From positions 248,001-312,000 of the forward strand of contig NZ_JAJUXG010000005.1 in assembly GCF_021390535.1 (NCBI RefSeq): 64,000 bases of DNA, read 5' to 3'. How positions within the stretch are numbered: position 1 is the first letter of the stretch; every line of letters starts with the position of its first letter. The translations under genes and the position numbers were made by a program. Under the pieces are notes generated by a model. It did not search any database. It was not told the origin of the DNA and worked only from the letters and a program-made list of their open reading frames with translations. Below, in pieces: positions 8,373 to 17,966 of the stretch. The DNA comes from Dyadobacter sp. CY312. GTDB taxonomy: Bacteria; Bacteroidota; Bacteroidia; Cytophagales; Spirosomataceae.

Positions 8373-8708
8373 ATGTGTGATTTCAGAACACTCCATTTGG
8401 ATGCGAAGCTGGGTTATGTTTTGCAGTGCATTCATTGCAATGACATTACCATAGGATTTGGTATACTGACTTTCAGCCGTAGTCTGGACGAATTTCACAT
8501 GATGGTTCAGGATGTGCATGAATGTCACGACTTTCATAAATCCATGGGATACGAGCCGGAAACCCGGAACATACCTTTTTGGCAACTCAACGAATGCAGC
8601 TGCGTGACACTTTCCCTTAATGAACTGCATCAGCTTGGAGAATTGCTTGATCTAGCCTCCGCCAGACTGATGTTGGATCAGTTGCTTTTAAACCTTCCGG
8701 AGAATTGA
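8373..8708 (+). CDS. Small Cys-containing protein, second of a related pair
   Basis: Start placed at 8373 (MCDFRTLHLDAKLGYV), because the alignment with the previous gene begins there; the frame is open to 8346. About 111 residues. LQCIHCNDITIGFG (about residues 18-31) contains a CxxC pair at the place of the CECC cluster of the preceding protein, followed by a strand and the helix SLDEFHMMVQDVHE. More Cys and His follow (HECHDFHKS, NECSC). Function unknown; a metal-binding role is inference. It ends six bases before the next gene, so the cluster is an operon. Confidence 0.6.
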   Translation: MCDFRTLHLDAKLGYVLQCIHCNDITIGFGILTFSRSLDEFHMMVQDVHECHDFHKSMGYEPETRNIPFWQLNECSCVTLSLNELHQLGELLDLASARLMLDQLLLNLPEN

Positions 8709-8714
8709 AAAACC

Positions 8715-8939
8715 ATGAAAACGCTTAGCTTTCGTACCAATATTGATTGCCCGCTCAGGGTTCAAAAAGCGATTTGTGCGCTGGAATGTCTTCGTGGTCG
8801 GTATTGCCAGTTCAGTATGGATTTGATGGAAAGAGATCACATTTTAACAGTCAAGTCCGAAGATCTTGAACATAAAGACGTGATTCAGGTGCTTCGTAAG
8901 GAAGGTATCGTTTGCGAAACCTTTATTAAAGTAGCCTGA
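8715..8939 (+). CDS. Heavy-metal-associated-like small protein with degenerate metal motif
   Basis: 74 residues, the usual length of one HMA domain, and MKTLSFRTNIDCPLRVQKAI resembles the start of copper-chaperone-type proteins. The normal MxCxxC motif is reduced to DCPLRV, keeping only the first Cys; others occur at residues 21, 25 and 31. The end (EHKDVIQVLRKEGIVCET) fits the final helix and strand of the fold. It follows the two Cys-containing proteins in one operon. It may bind metal by different ligands or act as a partner protein; function unknown. Confidence 0.6.
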   Translation: MKTLSFRTNIDCPLRVQKAICALECLRGRYCQFSMDLMERDHILTVKSEDLEHKDVIQVLRKEGIVCETFIKVA

Positions 8940-9176
8940 TAAATTATCCCAGTTCTCTTTTTTGTCAAACCCGTATGTGTACTGTCTACTCCTGACTATT
9001 TACTGAAAACTCAACTTGTACTAACCCCTGAAATTTTATTAATAATTGTCAGGATTTTTAAGAGTATAAATTTAAGAATATCGCTTTGCTAACCTTTATT
9101 GTTGCCGGGCTCCCCTCGGATTTTATCTGAAATGGGGGGCAAAAACAGCAATTTCAATGGCTTATTGTTCTGCGAT

Positions 9177-9746
9177 ATGAAACTGTATTCTGACGACCTT
9201 CTCCTTTGGAGCTCCTTTAAAAATGGGGACAGAAAAGCATACGAAACACTGCTGAATCGATATTATTCGGCTCTTTTTCACTATGCTTCCAGGTTTACTA
9301 AAAATCGTGAGCAAGCGGAGGACTGTATTCAGGATAGTTTCGTTTACTTGTGGGTGCACAGGGCTACACTGGGGTCACCGGAGAATGTTAAATTTTATTT
9401 ATTCAAAACCATCCGTAACGCCGTCTTTTTAGATATCAAAAAGAATTCGGTGCCTGTGCCTGCTGAATTGTGGGGAGATGATGAGATGGATATGGAATCC
9501 CAGATTATTGACCTGGAAACCCGGGATTACAATCTTAAAAAGCTCAGACATTTGTTAACAGGTTTGCCTGAACGCCAACGGGAAGCACTTTATCTGAAAT
9601 ACTTTGAAGAATCATCGGTTGACGAAATCGCACAGCTGATGGGAATAAATAGACAAACAGCTGCTAATTTTCTTTACAGAGGATTGAGTTACCTGCGCGA
9701 ACACTGGTATCAGTTGCCAGTTCTGCTGTGGTCTTTCGGTTTTTGA
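9177..9746 (+). CDS. ECF-type RNA polymerase sigma factor (FecI-like)
   Basis: Start placed at 9177 (MKLYSDDLLLWSSFKNGD), which gives 189 residues, the usual size; the frame is open to 9099. Region 2 contains YETLLNRYYSALFHYASRF and REQAEDCIQDSFVYLW (DNA -10 recognition and core binding). Region 4 contains LPERQREALYLKYFEESS and VDEIAQLMGINRQTAANFLY, a helix-turn-helix. The gene is followed by a FecR anti-sigma factor, then an STN-type SusC and SusD, so it is the cytoplasmic end of a trans-envelope signalling chain. It probably activates the susCD operon downstream. Confidence 0.95.
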   Translation: MKLYSDDLLLWSSFKNGDRKAYETLLNRYYSALFHYASRFTKNREQAEDCIQDSFVYLWVHRATLGSPENVKFYLFKTIRNAVFLDIKKNSVPVPAELWGDDEMDMESQIIDLETRDYNLKKLRHLLTGLPERQREALYLKYFEESSVDEIAQLMGINRQTAANFLYRGLSYLREHWYQLPVLLWSFGF

Positions 9747-9866
9747 AATGCCCTCCATTTCACCATTACAAACGCTTTTCCCCCGTCCAATAAAAATAGT
9801 TTCAATTCCGAGGGTATAAGAAAGGGATGTCTCTCTATTTAGTTATATCAATACCAGTTCATTTGC

Positions 9867-10949
9867 ATGGATTTGTCCAACAACGAAGATATAGAGCAGC
9901 TCCTTAGCGATCCCAAATTTCGGAAATGGGTGATGAACCCCACTGTGTCACTTGACCGTTACTGGGCTGAGTGGAGAGCACTGTATCCGGAGCAGGAGGG
10001 AGTTTTTTGGCTAGCCAAAGATACGATTCTGGCATTAGGGGAAGAGTCTTTACCATTATCAGAAGAGCGGGCATCTATTAATATTCAGCGAATTTTAAAC
10101 GAAACAACGGAAAGAGAAGTACCAGCAAGCCGACGTTTATACTGGCTGTCTGTTGCAGCAAGTGTGCTTATTGTATCCGGACTTTTCGCTTATTCCTGGT
10201 TACAATCAAAAGATGATTCGGGGCAAAATAGTATACAGCGGGCATTGGTGAAAAAGGGAGAAGAATCGGGTTGGATTACTTTTACCAATTCACAAAAATC
10301 TCCGGGACCCGTTACGTTGCCTGATGGCAGCACGGTGATTGTATTTCCATCGAGCAGCATTCGATATCCAGAAAAATTCAGCGACACAACCAGAAATGTG
10401 TTTCTGTCGGGCGAAGCTTTTTTCGAGGTAACAAAAGACGCTGCACATCCTTTTATCGTATCCACCACACACCTCAGTACAAGAGTGCTCGGAACCAGCT
10501 TCCGTGTTCGTGATGTGGAAGATGAGGCTCCTTCGGTACGGGTAAAAACAGGTAAAGTAGAAGTAACGCTCACTGAAACAAAGAACGGTTCCGGTTCCGG
10601 AACACTTATTCTGAGTGCGCATCAGGAAATGAATTTTAAAGAAAATAAAGCAGACCTCTTACCTCATATTGTGGATTTTGACCCGGAAAGTGCAACGGCT
10701 TTACCAATTGAAACCAACAATTACAATTTTAAGCGTACACCGTTGTCGCAGGTATTTCAGACGCTACGGGAAACGTATGGTGTTGAAATACATTATGACA
10801 AAGAAAAACTGGCTGATTGTAGTCTGACGGCAACTTTGGGCGACCAACCAATGCAGGAAAAATTAAGGATGATTTCGTTAGGTCTCAATCTTCATTTTGA
10901 AATTAATACAGATAATTCTGTGACGATTACAGGCAACGGCTGCCGATAG
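9867..10949 (+). CDS. FecR-family anti-sigma factor
   Basis: 360 residues. The cytoplasmic N-terminal part (about 1-90) would hold the sigma factor; one membrane helix lies at about 93-112 (LYWLSVAASVLIVSGLFAYS). The periplasmic FecR domain follows, with VTLPDGSTVIVFPSSSIRY, GEAFFEVTKDAAHPFIV and STRVLGTSFRVR as clear family phrases. The C-terminal 70 residues (DUF4974 type) begin NFKRTPLSQVFQTLRETYGV and resemble an STN module. Located 120 bases after the sigma gene and ahead of the STN-type SusC, it relays the transporter's signal across the inner membrane. Confidence 0.94.
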   Translation: MDLSNNEDIEQLLSDPKFRKWVMNPTVSLDRYWAEWRALYPEQEGVFWLAKDTILALGEESLPLSEERASINIQRILNETTEREVPASRRLYWLSVAASVLIVSGLFAYSWLQSKDDSGQNSIQRALVKKGEESGWITFTNSQKSPGPVTLPDGSTVIVFPSSSIRYPEKFSDTTRNVFLSGEAFFEVTKDAAHPFIVSTTHLSTRVLGTSFRVRDVEDEAPSVRVKTGKVEVTLTETKNGSGSGTLILSAHQEMNFKENKADLLPHIVDFDPESATALPIETNNYNFKRTPLSQVFQTLRETYGVEIHYDKEKLADCSLTATLGDQPMQEKLRMISLGLNLHFEINTDNSVTITGNGCR

Positions 10950-10974
10950 TTTTTACTTGTCTCCGGTAATACAG

Positions 10975-11006
10975 ATGGTTTTTGGCGGTGCCGAAAACCA
11001 TTTTTT
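10975..11006 (+). terminator. Rho-independent terminator after fecR
   Basis: TGGTTTTTGGC pairs with GCCGAAAACCA around a 3-base loop (one G-T pair) and runs into TTTTTT. It separates the sigma/anti-sigma transcript from the susCD operon. Confidence 0.75.
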
Positions 11007-11215
11007 ATGCCCGTTGACCAAGTTAAAAATCAGGAAGATTGAAAAATTTACATTTATCCGAAAAAAAAATCCATTCTGGAGGGTATACAGAAGATGATAT
11101 ACTCTAATCGATATATAACTCAATAATTTATGCAATTTATCCCATTTACTAACTCATCTGGCGCAATCAGTGTGAAAGCTGTTTACACAACCCTTTATTC
11201 AAAAAAAAGTGATTT

Positions 11216-14200
11216 ATGAGAAAAATGACTATGTACTACAAACGATCCAAAACGCTGAGCAGGATGGCATTAGGCTTGGGTTTGGTTCTCCTCTTTTTTG
11301 GTATATCGCAGGCAACCAGCGCGCGTGCTCAGGAATTTCTCAATCAGAAGATTTCTGTTTCTTTTCAGCAGGGAAAAGTTGAAAAGGTACTCGAATATCT
11401 GGAAAGCAAAGCAGGTGTTAACTTCCTTTATAGCCCTGAGTTGATCGACGCCAACCGCCAGATTTCTTTTGAAATGCCCAACACAAAGTTTGCCGACATA
11501 CTGACCGGACTGACACAGAAGTTGCAGGTGAGCTACGAGATTTCGGGCAAAACAATTATTTTGAAACCACAGGCTACACAGAAACCAAAGGCAACAAGTT
11601 CCAGCACATCTGCTGTGGACCGGACTGTTACCGGTGTGGTTTTAGATGATACGGGCGAGCCGCTTCCGGGCGTGAGCATTCAGGCAAAAGGAAGTACGGT
11701 TGGAACCAGCACAGGATTGGACGGGAAGTTCAATTTTGTAGTTGGTGATGATATTACCACGCTTATCTTTTCATACATCGGTTACATCACGCAAGAGGTA
11801 GCATTAACCAACAGCAGTGATCTCAACATCACGCTGGCTCCGGATGTGAAGAGTTTGAGCGAGGTTGTTGTGGTTGGTTATGGTACGGTTAAAAAGAGAG
11901 ACCTTACCGGATCAGTTGGTTCGGTAGATGCAAAGGCTATTGCCGGACGTGGTACCACATCAGCAATGGCTGCGATTCAGGGAGCTGTTGCCGGGGTAGA
12001 TATCAGCACCAACTCCGTGAGACCGGGTGGTGGCTTTGCTATTCAGATCCGTGGCCAGAACTCGCTTGCTGGTGGGAACCCGTTGTATGTAGTTGATGGT
12101 GTGGTTACGGGAGATATCAACTTTCTGAACCCGGCTGATATTGAGCAAATTGACATTCTTAAAGATGCATCTTCAACAGCCATTTATGGATCACGTGGTT
12201 CGAATGGTGTTGTTCTCGTAAAAACAAAAAACGCCGGAACACCTGGTTCAAGTCGTACTTCTATTACTTATGATGGTTATTATAGTGTAAGAGAATTGGC
12301 TCGTGTTCCTGATTTCATGGACGGAAGACAATGGGTCGATTTCCGTACATCAGGATATTACCAATATGCCAATGGTGCGTATTCTCTTCCAAGTAAATCG
12401 GTTATTCTTCAAAATAGCCCGCTCCTGGAACAAAGACTTTACGATCAGAATTATGAGGATTGGTTGAAACTGGGAACACGCAGTGGTCAGCAGCAAAACC
12501 ATTACATCGGTATATCAGGAAACAGTGATAAGCTTTCGTACAACCTTGGATTGGGTTACCAAAAAGAAGAAGGTAACTTCATCAACGAAGATTTGAGCCG
12601 TTACACGTTCAAACTTTCCGCAGAGCACAGAGCTTCCAAGTTTTTCTCAGCAGGCGGTAGTGTAAACATGACGATGGGGATCAATAACTCTGGTAGCCAG
12701 AACGGATACAGGGACGTGCTTCGTATGCCAAATATTTTGAGCGCTTACGATGACAATGGCGTTCTGATCGAACAACCTGGTATAGCAGCGTCGATCCAGG
12801 GAACAGGTAACTTCACAAGTTCTCCAAATCCATTGCTGGAAATTAATAGTGGTACCGAAGAGCTCCGCAGATATGATATTCTTGGTAGCATTTTTGCAGA
12901 ATTTCGCCCGCTGGATGGTTTGTCTTTCCGCAGTTCGTTGCTTCCGCGTTTTAACAGATCTCGTACAGGTCGTTATTATGGCGTAGTGAATGGAAACCGT
13001 AGCCAGGATCATGCATTTCAGTCCAATACCGAGAACTTCGAGTTTACATGGGATAACGTGTTGAACTATACCAAAAGCTTTGAAGGAAAACACAACATCA
13101 ATGTTTCTCTGATTCAAAGCGCATTCAGAACACGTTACGAGCGGATTCAGGCGGCTTCGAACAATTTACCTTATGATTCACAATGGTATAACCTGTTTAG
13201 CGGAACGTTTGTAAACGGAAGTTCGAATACCAATTATGCGGAAACTTCTTTGCTCTCGTATGCAGGACGTGCCAACTATGATTACAAAGGAAAATATTTC
13301 GTAACGGGTACACTTCGTTACGATGGTAGCTCAAAATTGAGAGACAAATGGCAGGCGTTCCCATCAGCCGCTTTGGCATGGAGAATTTCAGAAGAGGATT
13401 TTGCAAAAGCGAATTTCTTATCGGATTTGAAAGCCCGTTTCAGTGTTGGTTTCTCCGGTAATAACAACGGGATCAGTGCTTACGGTGCGCAGCAAACTCC
13501 ACAAACCGGAAGTTTGGTATGGTACGACTTCGATGGAACTGCGGTATCGGGTTTCGCACCGGGTCGTCCTGTAAACCAGAGTGTTACATGGGAAAAAACA
13601 CGTGAAATTAACTTCGGTATCGACTATAGTTTATTCAACTACCGCGTATCCGGTACAATCGACTTGTACGACAAGTTATCTGACGGACTTCTGATGAGCC
13701 GTGCGCTTGCGATTGAGTCTGGTGTGCCAAGTATGACAGACAACATCGGATCTGTAAGCAACAAAGGGATTGAGCTTTCTCTTAAAACGGTTAATGTCAG
13801 AACGGATAAATTTGAGTGGTCGACCGACTTCGTATTTTCTCACAACCGAAATGCCATTGAATCTCTGTATGGTAAAAAAGAAGATGTTCCGGGTGAAGCA
13901 CGTTTCATCGGAGAGTCAATCAACGTCATTTACGATTACCGCTTGACGGGCATCTGGAAAATGGCGGAGGCCGAAGAAGCGTTGAAATGGGGACAACAGC
14001 CAGGACAGGCAAAAGCATTGGATGTTAACAACGATGGCAGAATCACTGCTGCTGATGACCGGGTAATTCTTGGAAGCCCGGATCCAACATGGACAGGAAG
14101 CGTAACATCTACGGTTCGTTTACAAAACTGGGATTTTGCACTGAATTTTTTCACCCGCCAGGGTGTGTTTGTGAGCGACAGGTTCCTTGAAGAATTTGGT

Positions 14201-14638
14201 CCGCAAAACAACCAACGCGGCAGGCCAAAAATCAACTTCGACTACTACGTACCACCGGGCGTTGACCGTTACGACTGGAATACCTGGGGAACAGGAGCTG
14301 CCGGTCAGCCAACTGCAACCTGGGGAACAAGTGGTGCAGGTAACGAAAATGCCGAATTTGCTCACTATGTAAACCGTGGTCCTTATGGTGGAAACAATGC
14401 GATGTACACCAATGCCTCTTTTGTGAAGCTTCGGAACATTACCCTTGGTTACACACTTCCAACCAAAACATTGGAAAGAATTAAAGTGAAATCATTGAGA
14501 GTATACGGAAACGTATTGAACCCATTCACTTTTACCAAGTACAAAGGCTGGGATCCTGAATACGCTACTACTGCACTGGATAATGGGAATGGCCCGAGCA
14601 ACATTACATACCAATTTGGCGTAAATGTTAAATTCTAA
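11216..14638 (+). CDS. SusC/RagA-family TonB-dependent transducer with N-terminal STN domain
   Basis: 1140 residues. After a signal sequence (about 15-40) comes an STN domain (about 43-118: QKISVSFQQGKVEKVLEYL to SGKTIILKP), used by signalling transporters to contact a FecR protein. Next is a carboxypeptidase-like beta sandwich (VTGVVLDDTGEPLPGVSIQ), the link EVVVVGYGTVKKRDLTGSV, the plug (DGVVTGDINFLNPADIEQID) and a 22-strand-type barrel ending YQFGVNVKF. It takes up a glycan or other nutrient and reports its presence to the FecR and ECF sigma genes directly upstream. The gene start follows a roughly 210-base leader after the fecR terminator. Substrate unknown. Confidence 0.96.
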   Translation: MRKMTMYYKRSKTLSRMALGLGLVLLFFGISQATSARAQEFLNQKISVSFQQGKVEKVLEYLESKAGVNFLYSPELIDANRQISFEMPNTKFADILTGLTQKLQVSYEISGKTIILKPQATQKPKATSSSTSAVDRTVTGVVLDDTGEPLPGVSIQAKGSTVGTSTGLDGKFNFVVGDDITTLIFSYIGYITQEVALTNSSDLNITLAPDVKSLSEVVVVGYGTVKKRDLTGSVGSVDAKAIAGRGTTSAMAAIQGAVAGVDISTNSVRPGGGFAIQIRGQNSLAGGNPLYVVDGVVTGDINFLNPADIEQIDILKDASSTAIYGSRGSNGVVLVKTKNAGTPGSSRTSITYDGYYSVRELARVPDFMDGRQWVDFRTSGYYQYANGAYSLPSKSVILQNSPLLEQRLYDQNYEDWLKLGTRSGQQQNHYIGISGNSDKLSYNLGLGYQKEEGNFINEDLSRYTFKLSAEHRASKFFSAGGSVNMTMGINNSGSQNGYRDVLRMPNILSAYDDNGVLIEQPGIAASIQGTGNFTSSPNPLLEINSGTEELRRYDILGSIFAEFRPLDGLSFRSSLLPRFNRSRTGRYYGVVNGNRSQDHAFQSNTENFEFTWDNVLNYTKSFEGKHNINVSLIQSAFRTRYERIQAASNNLPYDSQWYNLFSGTFVNGSSNTNYAETSLLSYAGRANYDYKGKYFVTGTLRYDGSSKLRDKWQAFPSAALAWRISEEDFAKANFLSDLKARFSVGFSGNNNGISAYGAQQTPQTGSLVWYDFDGTAVSGFAPGRPVNQSVTWEKTREINFGIDYSLFNYRVSGTIDLYDKLSDGLLMSRALAIESGVPSMTDNIGSVSNKGIELSLKTVNVRTDKFEWSTDFVFSHNRNAIESLYGKKEDVPGEARFIGESINVIYDYRLTGIWKMAEAEEALKWGQQPGQAKALDVNNDGRITAADDRVILGSPDPTWTGSVTSTVRLQNWDFALNFFTRQGVFVSDRFLEEFGPQNNQRGRPKINFDYYVPPGVDRYDWNTWGTGAAGQPTATWGTSGAGNENAEFAHYVNRGPYGGNNAMYTNASFVKLRNITLGYTLPTKTLERIKVKSLRVYGNVLNPFTFTKYKGWDPEYATTALDNGNGPSNITYQFGVNVKF

Positions 14639-14642
14639 GAAA

Positions 14643-16325
14643 ATGAAGATGAAGAATATATTTAAACAACTCATAGTCCTGACTGTGCTCCTGACGGGTT
14701 GCAGCGACTTTCTGGAAGAGGATAACAAGGGCGGGATTTCCAACGATGATTTCTATAAAACGGAAACCGGATACCAAACTCTGGTAACGGCGTCGTACAA
14801 CACGCTTCGCACCATGTATCGCAACACGCCATGGTTACAACTGGCGGGAACCGACATATACAACCTTTCCCGTGGTTTTGCAGAACGCGGACTGATGGAA
14901 TACGAGCAGCTGTATCCGGAAAACGGACAGGTGAAGACGTTTTATCAGAATAGCTACAACGCGATTCAGGTGATTAATATGGGGCTTTATTACAACGATT
15001 TAGCCCAGATGAGCGATGCGACGCGTAAAACCCTTAAAGCTGAACTGGTGTTTTTGCGCGCATTTTACCACTTCCATCTGGTAGAGCAGTTTGGCGGGAT
15101 CGTGATCAACAGTGAGGCAACCCTTGCACCGAGAATGAACCTGCCGAGAGCTTCTGTGGCGGATTCGTATCAGTTCATTATCCAGGAAATGGAAAGTGCA
15201 CTGCCTGATCTTGGAACTGGGAAATCGCGTGTAAACAAAGCAACTGCAAACCATTATTTGGCGAAGGTGTATCTGACCCGCGGATGGGATCTTGGAAGTG
15301 CAGGCGACTTTGAGAAAGCAAGAACCTACGCCACCGCAGCCATAGCTGGGAAAAATATTACAATTCCTTTCGAGCAGCTTTGGTCTCCGACAAACCAGGT
15401 CAACGAAGAAGTGATATTTGCAGTACAATACGATGCGAAATCGATCTCGACTGAGTCGGACGGAAACAACCAGCAGGGAATTTTTGGACCTTATCTCGGT
15501 GGTTCAGAGCTGAATCATAAGTACATGAACGGCAACATTTTTCCATCATGGAACTTGCACAATTTCTTCACTGAAAACGATGCAAGATATGAAGCCACGT
15601 TCATGCTGACGATCTACGATCAGTATTTTGATTACTACGACGCAAGCAAAGACAAAAAAGTAATTCCGATCCGTGCCTACTACCCACGCGTATGGGGAAG
15701 AGAATATTCAAGTGCAGATTCACTTGCATGGCGTAATGAGCACAGAAGCCAGATCGCCAGCAATTTCAGATTCTATCCGTTCCGCCAGGATGAAAATCGC
15801 TATCGTGCAGCATTTGAAAGTGATATGTTTATGCCGGTTGTTAAGAAATTCGATAGCCCATCGACGCGTGCCATTTTCAACACCCATGCAAGTGTAAGGG
15901 ATATTGTATTGGCAAGATTGGCGGAGACTTACTTCATTTATGCCGAGGCTTCCATCGGATTGAACGACTTTGCTGCTGCGGCACAGTACGTGCAAAAAGT
16001 ATTGGATCGCCCGGGAAATGCGAAGGATGGTGGTAAATTATTGCCGAACGTGGATCTAGCAACAGCAGGAAGTCAAACCGCAGCATTGGATGCGTATCAC
16101 ATCGAAACTGCCAAAGAATTTGTAGGAGAGTACAACCGCTGGCCTGAACTTCGCCGTACCAAAAGATTGAAAGACCTCGTTGGCAGATACAACTATGATG
16201 TGAAACGCATTGGCGTAAATGTCGCTTTCATGGGCTTGAACGGTCAGGATAAGATTTACCGTCCTATTCCGCAGGATGCTATCAACCTCAACGAAGCTGA
16301 AATTGTTCAGAATCCTGGTTATTGA
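14643..16325 (+). CDS. SusD/RagB-family nutrient-binding outer membrane lipoprotein
   Basis: Start chosen at 14643 (MKMKNIFKQLIVLTVLLTGC), four bases after the susC stop; an ATG at 14625 would overlap susC. About 560 residues. The lipobox is VLLTGC. The SusD pattern is clear: EDNKGGISNDDFYKTETGYQ near the N-terminus, ELVFLRAFYHFHLVEQFGG in the TPR region, and YRPIPQDAINLNEAEIVQNP at the end. It is the surface glycan-binding partner of the STN-type SusC, with which it forms an operon controlled by the upstream sigma/FecR pair. Confidence 0.95.
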   Translation: MKMKNIFKQLIVLTVLLTGCSDFLEEDNKGGISNDDFYKTETGYQTLVTASYNTLRTMYRNTPWLQLAGTDIYNLSRGFAERGLMEYEQLYPENGQVKTFYQNSYNAIQVINMGLYYNDLAQMSDATRKTLKAELVFLRAFYHFHLVEQFGGIVINSEATLAPRMNLPRASVADSYQFIIQEMESALPDLGTGKSRVNKATANHYLAKVYLTRGWDLGSAGDFEKARTYATAAIAGKNITIPFEQLWSPTNQVNEEVIFAVQYDAKSISTESDGNNQQGIFGPYLGGSELNHKYMNGNIFPSWNLHNFFTENDARYEATFMLTIYDQYFDYYDASKDKKVIPIRAYYPRVWGREYSSADSLAWRNEHRSQIASNFRFYPFRQDENRYRAAFESDMFMPVVKKFDSPSTRAIFNTHASVRDIVLARLAETYFIYAEASIGLNDFAAAAQYVQKVLDRPGNAKDGGKLLPNVDLATAGSQTAALDAYHIETAKEFVGEYNRWPELRRTKRLKDLVGRYNYDVKRIGVNVAFMGLNGQDKIYRPIPQDAINLNEAEIVQNPGY

Positions 16326-16385
16326 TTTGTAGCTGTCAGCTAATGGCTTTGAGCTGTTAGCTTAGTTAAAAGTTACTTTAAACAA

Positions 16386-16417
16386 AATGAGGAACTCTTG
16401 CGGGTTCCTCATTTTTT
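16386..16417 (+). terminator. Rho-independent terminator after susCD
   Basis: AATGAGGAAC pairs with GTTCCTCATT around an 8-base loop and is followed by TTTT. It ends the STN susC-susD operon. Confidence 0.85.
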
Positions 16418-16467
16418 GTATATCCACCCCATCTCTGGTTGGGATTCTTCAATATCGATGTGAAAAA

Positions 16468-16719
16468 TCAGACCGATGGCTTATTCGCCTCCGCCTCGCA
16501 TATCGCCTTCAATTCTCTTAAATGTTTAAACAAAGAGTCTCTCACCGTATCATTTCCTTTGTAGCGCTGTATGCTGGAAATTTTCATTTCAATCATTACC
16601 TTCGGATCTCCGGTGATGGTAATGTATTTATTTAATGGGAATGGGGTTTGCGGAAACCGTGCAGTTTGAAAAAAAATAGCCAGATCGGCCAGTTCCTGTT
16701 CGTGTTCTTGAATTGTCAT
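16468..16719 (-). CDS. Small conserved-type protein (DUF6965-like)
   Basis: 83 residues, no signal or membrane helix. The order ELADLAIFFQTARFPQTPFPLN, ITITGDPKVMIEMKISSIQRY and a closing helix with LRELK resembles a small Bacteroidota family in which a short acidic N-terminal helix is followed by a proline-rich strand and a D-x-P-x-hydrophobic helix. I recall this as DUF6965 but cannot confirm it. Function unknown. It is convergent with the susCD operon, sharing the terminator region, and begins next to a degenerate repeat. Confidence 0.5.
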   Translation of the reverse strand: MTIQEHEQELADLAIFFQTARFPQTPFPLNKYITITGDPKVMIEMKISSIQRYKGNDTVRDSLFKHLRELKAICEAEANKPSV

Positions 16720-17033
16720 GCAGCAAACTTAGGGAAAATATGTGAAATGCGGACGATGCATTTTAGTTGCTTTCACGCATTTTGTCATCAATATGCAACT
16801 CTTTCAGAGTTGGGGAATCCGATCAAATCGCATCTATTCACCCCGGGTTGCATCCAGAGTTATTTTACAACAACCCTGAAATATTTAGCAATAAATCTAC
16901 TTGCGCGATAGTTAAAGCTGGTGCCGAAACTCTGATGGCCACTTATGGCGATCTTGTAAAATGATCCTCCGTAGATATGACTGCAAGTAACATATAATCT
17001 ACAAGGGCTTTTAAGTGAAATGATTTTATAAAC
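16720..17033. other. Intergenic region with a decayed repeat element
   Basis: About 310 bases without a credible gene. It contains CAACTCTTTCAGAGTTGG (16796-16813), an imperfect CCCCGGGTTGCA block and CAACCCTGAAAT (16870-16881), modules that also form the better preserved element at 17967-18027. I read it as a worn copy of that intergenic repeat. Confidence 0.45.
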
Positions 17034-17867
17034 ATGAAAGCAATCGCACTGATCCTTCTATTTACCACCGTCACTTTTACTAGTTATTGCCAGTCACTAA
17101 ACTACCAATGGTCTACCGACACTTTATTTCTCAAACCCGAATCTGCGGCGTATGATCATAAAAGATCCATCGCTTATATATCGAACGTGAATGGCGAATT
17201 TCTTGCCAGAGATGGAAATGGATTTGTTTCAAGGATCAAACTGAATGGAGAAATTGAGGAGTTGAAATGGGTTAGAGGTCTTGACAATCCACAGGGTTTG
17301 GGTTTGTATAAGAATAGTTTATATGTTGCTGACATTGATAAGATTGTGAAAATTGATGTTATGAAAGGGGAAATTGAGAAGGTGTTAAAGATTGATGGCG
17401 CCGTTTTCCTCAATGACGTTTCGATTGATAAAAACGGAGATGTCTATGTTTCAGATTGCCGCACCAATAAAATTCACAGAATTGTGCATGACAAAGTTGA
17501 AACCTGGCTGACAGATCCTCTGCTCGCCATTCCCAACGGACTTTTGGTGGAAGAGGAAAGCGTGTATATTCTGAACATGCAAAATGGCATTGTTTACACT
17601 GCCGATAAAATCACGAAAAAGTTAACTCAATTTTCCACCGGTATAAAGGATTGTGACGGAATGGTGAGCGATGGAAAGGGTGGATATTTCGTTTCCGGCG
17701 CATGGCAAGGCACCATTTATCATCTTGACTCTAAAGGAGAAAAAAAGCTGGTTCTGGATCTGAGTAAAGAAAAAGTGATCACTGCTGATATTGAGTATGT
17801 AGCGGAAGAGAAACTATTGCTTATTCCGACTCTGGATAAAAGGGTTCTTGGGTATAAGCGGGAGTAG
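17034..17867 (+). CDS. Exported SMP-30/gluconolactonase-like beta-propeller protein
   Basis: 277 residues with a signal peptide ending near SYCQS (residue 20). Six-bladed propeller repeats are visible: VRGLDNPQGLGLYKNSLYVAD, INKNGDVYVSDCRTNKIHRI-like, and IKDCDGMVSDGKGGYFVSGA. The pattern FLNDVSIDKNGDVYVSD corresponds to the Asn/Asp metal-binding edge of SMP-30 proteins. Members hydrolyse sugar lactones or similar esters, but many exported homologues have no known substrate. It is a single gene between two repeat-bearing intergenic regions. Confidence 0.8.
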   Translation: MKAIALILLFTTVTFTSYCQSLNYQWSTDTLFLKPESAAYDHKRSIAYISNVNGEFLARDGNGFVSRIKLNGEIEELKWVRGLDNPQGLGLYKNSLYVADIDKIVKIDVMKGEIEKVLKIDGAVFLNDVSIDKNGDVYVSDCRTNKIHRIVHDKVETWLTDPLLAIPNGLLVEEESVYILNMQNGIVYTADKITKKLTQFSTGIKDCDGMVSDGKGGYFVSGAWQGTIYHLDSKGEKKLVLDLSKEKVITADIEYVAEEKLLLIPTLDKRVLGYKRE

Positions 17868-17966
17868 GGGGCAACTGCAGCGTATGGTTTATTGTGAGGG
17901 GCTGGTCTTTGAAGACGTGCAAATGATGTTATTCAACCCAAAAAGTCCAGAAGGGATTAAATACGA

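Noticed and set aside
10190..10573. Long antisense frame inside fecR
   Set aside because: Shadow of a well supported gene on the other strand; no protein family features.
12647..13117. 156-codon antisense frame inside the STN susC
   Set aside because: Lies fully within a clear SusC coding sequence and shows no family features.
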